A DNA stretch of 47,748 bases from positions 1 to 47,748 of the forward strand of contig JBGVMW010000016.1 of assembly GCA_045125095.1 (NCBI GenBank). Direction: 5' to 3'. The notes under the pieces were generated by a model that saw only the letters and a program-made list of their open reading frames with translations, was not told where the DNA came from and ran no database searches. Position numbers and translations under genes: made by a program. This DNA is from JBGVMW01 sp045125095. GTDB lineage: Bacteria; Bacillota; Clostridia; Lachnospirales; Lachnospiraceae. Below are positions 47,570-47,748 of the stretch, piece after piece; within the stretch, counting starts at the first letter, position 1, and every line of letters starts with the position of its first letter.

Positions 47570-47748
47570 CTCTTCTTTCAAAAGGGGTATTGCAAAAACT
47601 AAAATAAATAACTCAAACTTCGCACATAAATTTTAGCTATGTACCTTGAAAATTCAATACCTGGCAACTATTCAATTGTCAATGTTCAGACTTTAAGCGG
47701 CTTGAAGTTGTGTTTTCAAAAATGCTGGTAATGTGTTCATAAATGCAT
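47570..47748 (-). promoter_or_regulatory. Leader and promoter of the small-gene cluster
   Basis: On the minus strand a consensus -35 TTGACA (47677-47682), 17-bp spacer and -10 TATTGA (47654-47659) precede about 85 nt of leader. The stretch CTATTCAATTGTC here (47668-47680, plus strand) also occurs at 30012-30024 in the recombinase leader. No gene was seen between 47570 and the window edge. Confidence 0.5.

Larger units (their letters stand above)
23848..47748. mobile_element. Integrative element carrying a phosphorothioate defence island (right end outside window)
   Basis: The element begins where the XRE-AbrB gene is cut and continues to the right edge. Contents in order: three tandem large serine recombinases, a structured leader, a DUF6076-type gene, the dnd island with its accessory genes, and small unknown genes. 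No relaxase, coupling ATPase or type IV secretion gene is visible, so it may be a mobilisable or non-conjugative island, or conjugation genes may lie further right. The boundary is inferred from the broken host gene. Confidence 0.65.

Noticed and set aside
47641..47665. GTACCTTGAAAATTCAATAC resembles the spacer after 16S rRNA genes in Firmicutes
   Set aside because: No rRNA or tRNA sequence is adjacent; more likely part of a promoter/leader region.
1..47748. CRISPR arrays, tRNA or rRNA genes
   Set aside because: No regularly spaced repeats and no tRNA- or rRNA-like sequence were found on either strand by eye.

Overview
The window looks like a low-GC Firmicutes chromosome, most likely a Lachnospiraceae/Clostridia member. 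Evidence: AT-rich sequence with GGAGG-type ribosome-binding sites, a clostridial pyrF-pyrK-pyrD order with a class 1B dihydroorotate dehydrogenase, a gap-pgk-tpiA glycolytic cluster, an HrcA/CIRCE operator, and a tandem of large serine recombinases of the kind common in gut Clostridia. No rRNA, tRNA or CRISPR array was seen.

Positions 1-23.5 kb are mostly core chromosome, almost all on the minus strand. After a possible transposase tail come metE with an adjacent LysR regulator, the pyrimidine genes pyrF-pyrK-pyrD, CIRCE-linked htpG, a PrsA-like foldase lipoprotein and hisS. An AT-rich accessory insert at 11.5-13.7 kb follows, with three small coupled genes: a secreted toxin-like protein, an unknown protein and a membrane-anchored mini-subtilase-like protein. 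Then come tpiA, pgk and gap, a divergent PAP2-family membrane protein, a family 2 glycosyltransferase, a holA-TPR-mutY operon, and a DUF2975/XRE pair.

At about 23.84 kb an XRE-AbrB regulator gene is cut: only its C-terminal part remains. Next to the cut lies a short palindrome (TGTCAA-GTAG-TTGACA), then three tandem large serine recombinases. I read this as the left end of an integrated element that runs off the right edge of the window (more than 23.9 kb). Upstream of the recombinases is about 860 bp of leader without convincing genes but with several long inverted repeats. It is driven by a consensus promoter that overlaps an opposing promoter for a DUF6076-type zinc-finger gene.

The cargo at 31.6-46.7 kb is a phosphorothioate (PT) DNA-modification and defence island on the minus strand. 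dndB-dndC-dndD-dndE are followed by a HARE-HTH/Mrr-type nuclease and an SspE/GmrSD-like DUF262-DUF1524 protein. Upstream is a coupled five-gene operon: an 876-residue protein joining an RNA polymerase alpha-CTD-like domain to a sigma region 4-like domain; a PLD-nuclease/SF2-helicase fusion; a 52-residue peptide; a second DndD-like SMC ATPase with a zinc-hook-like CxC motif; and a 165-residue protein faintly resembling DndE. No dndA and no recognisable dndFGH are present. I infer that dndBCDE marks self DNA with sulfur and that the other genes form a non-canonical restriction or interference arm, possibly related to the PbeABCD type. The promoter of dndB is a near-consensus sigma-A promoter embedded in a 33-bp perfect palindrome, which suggests tight repression.

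The right edge holds three small genes: a glycine-zipper protein with a duplicated acidic tail and two tiny paralogous proteins.
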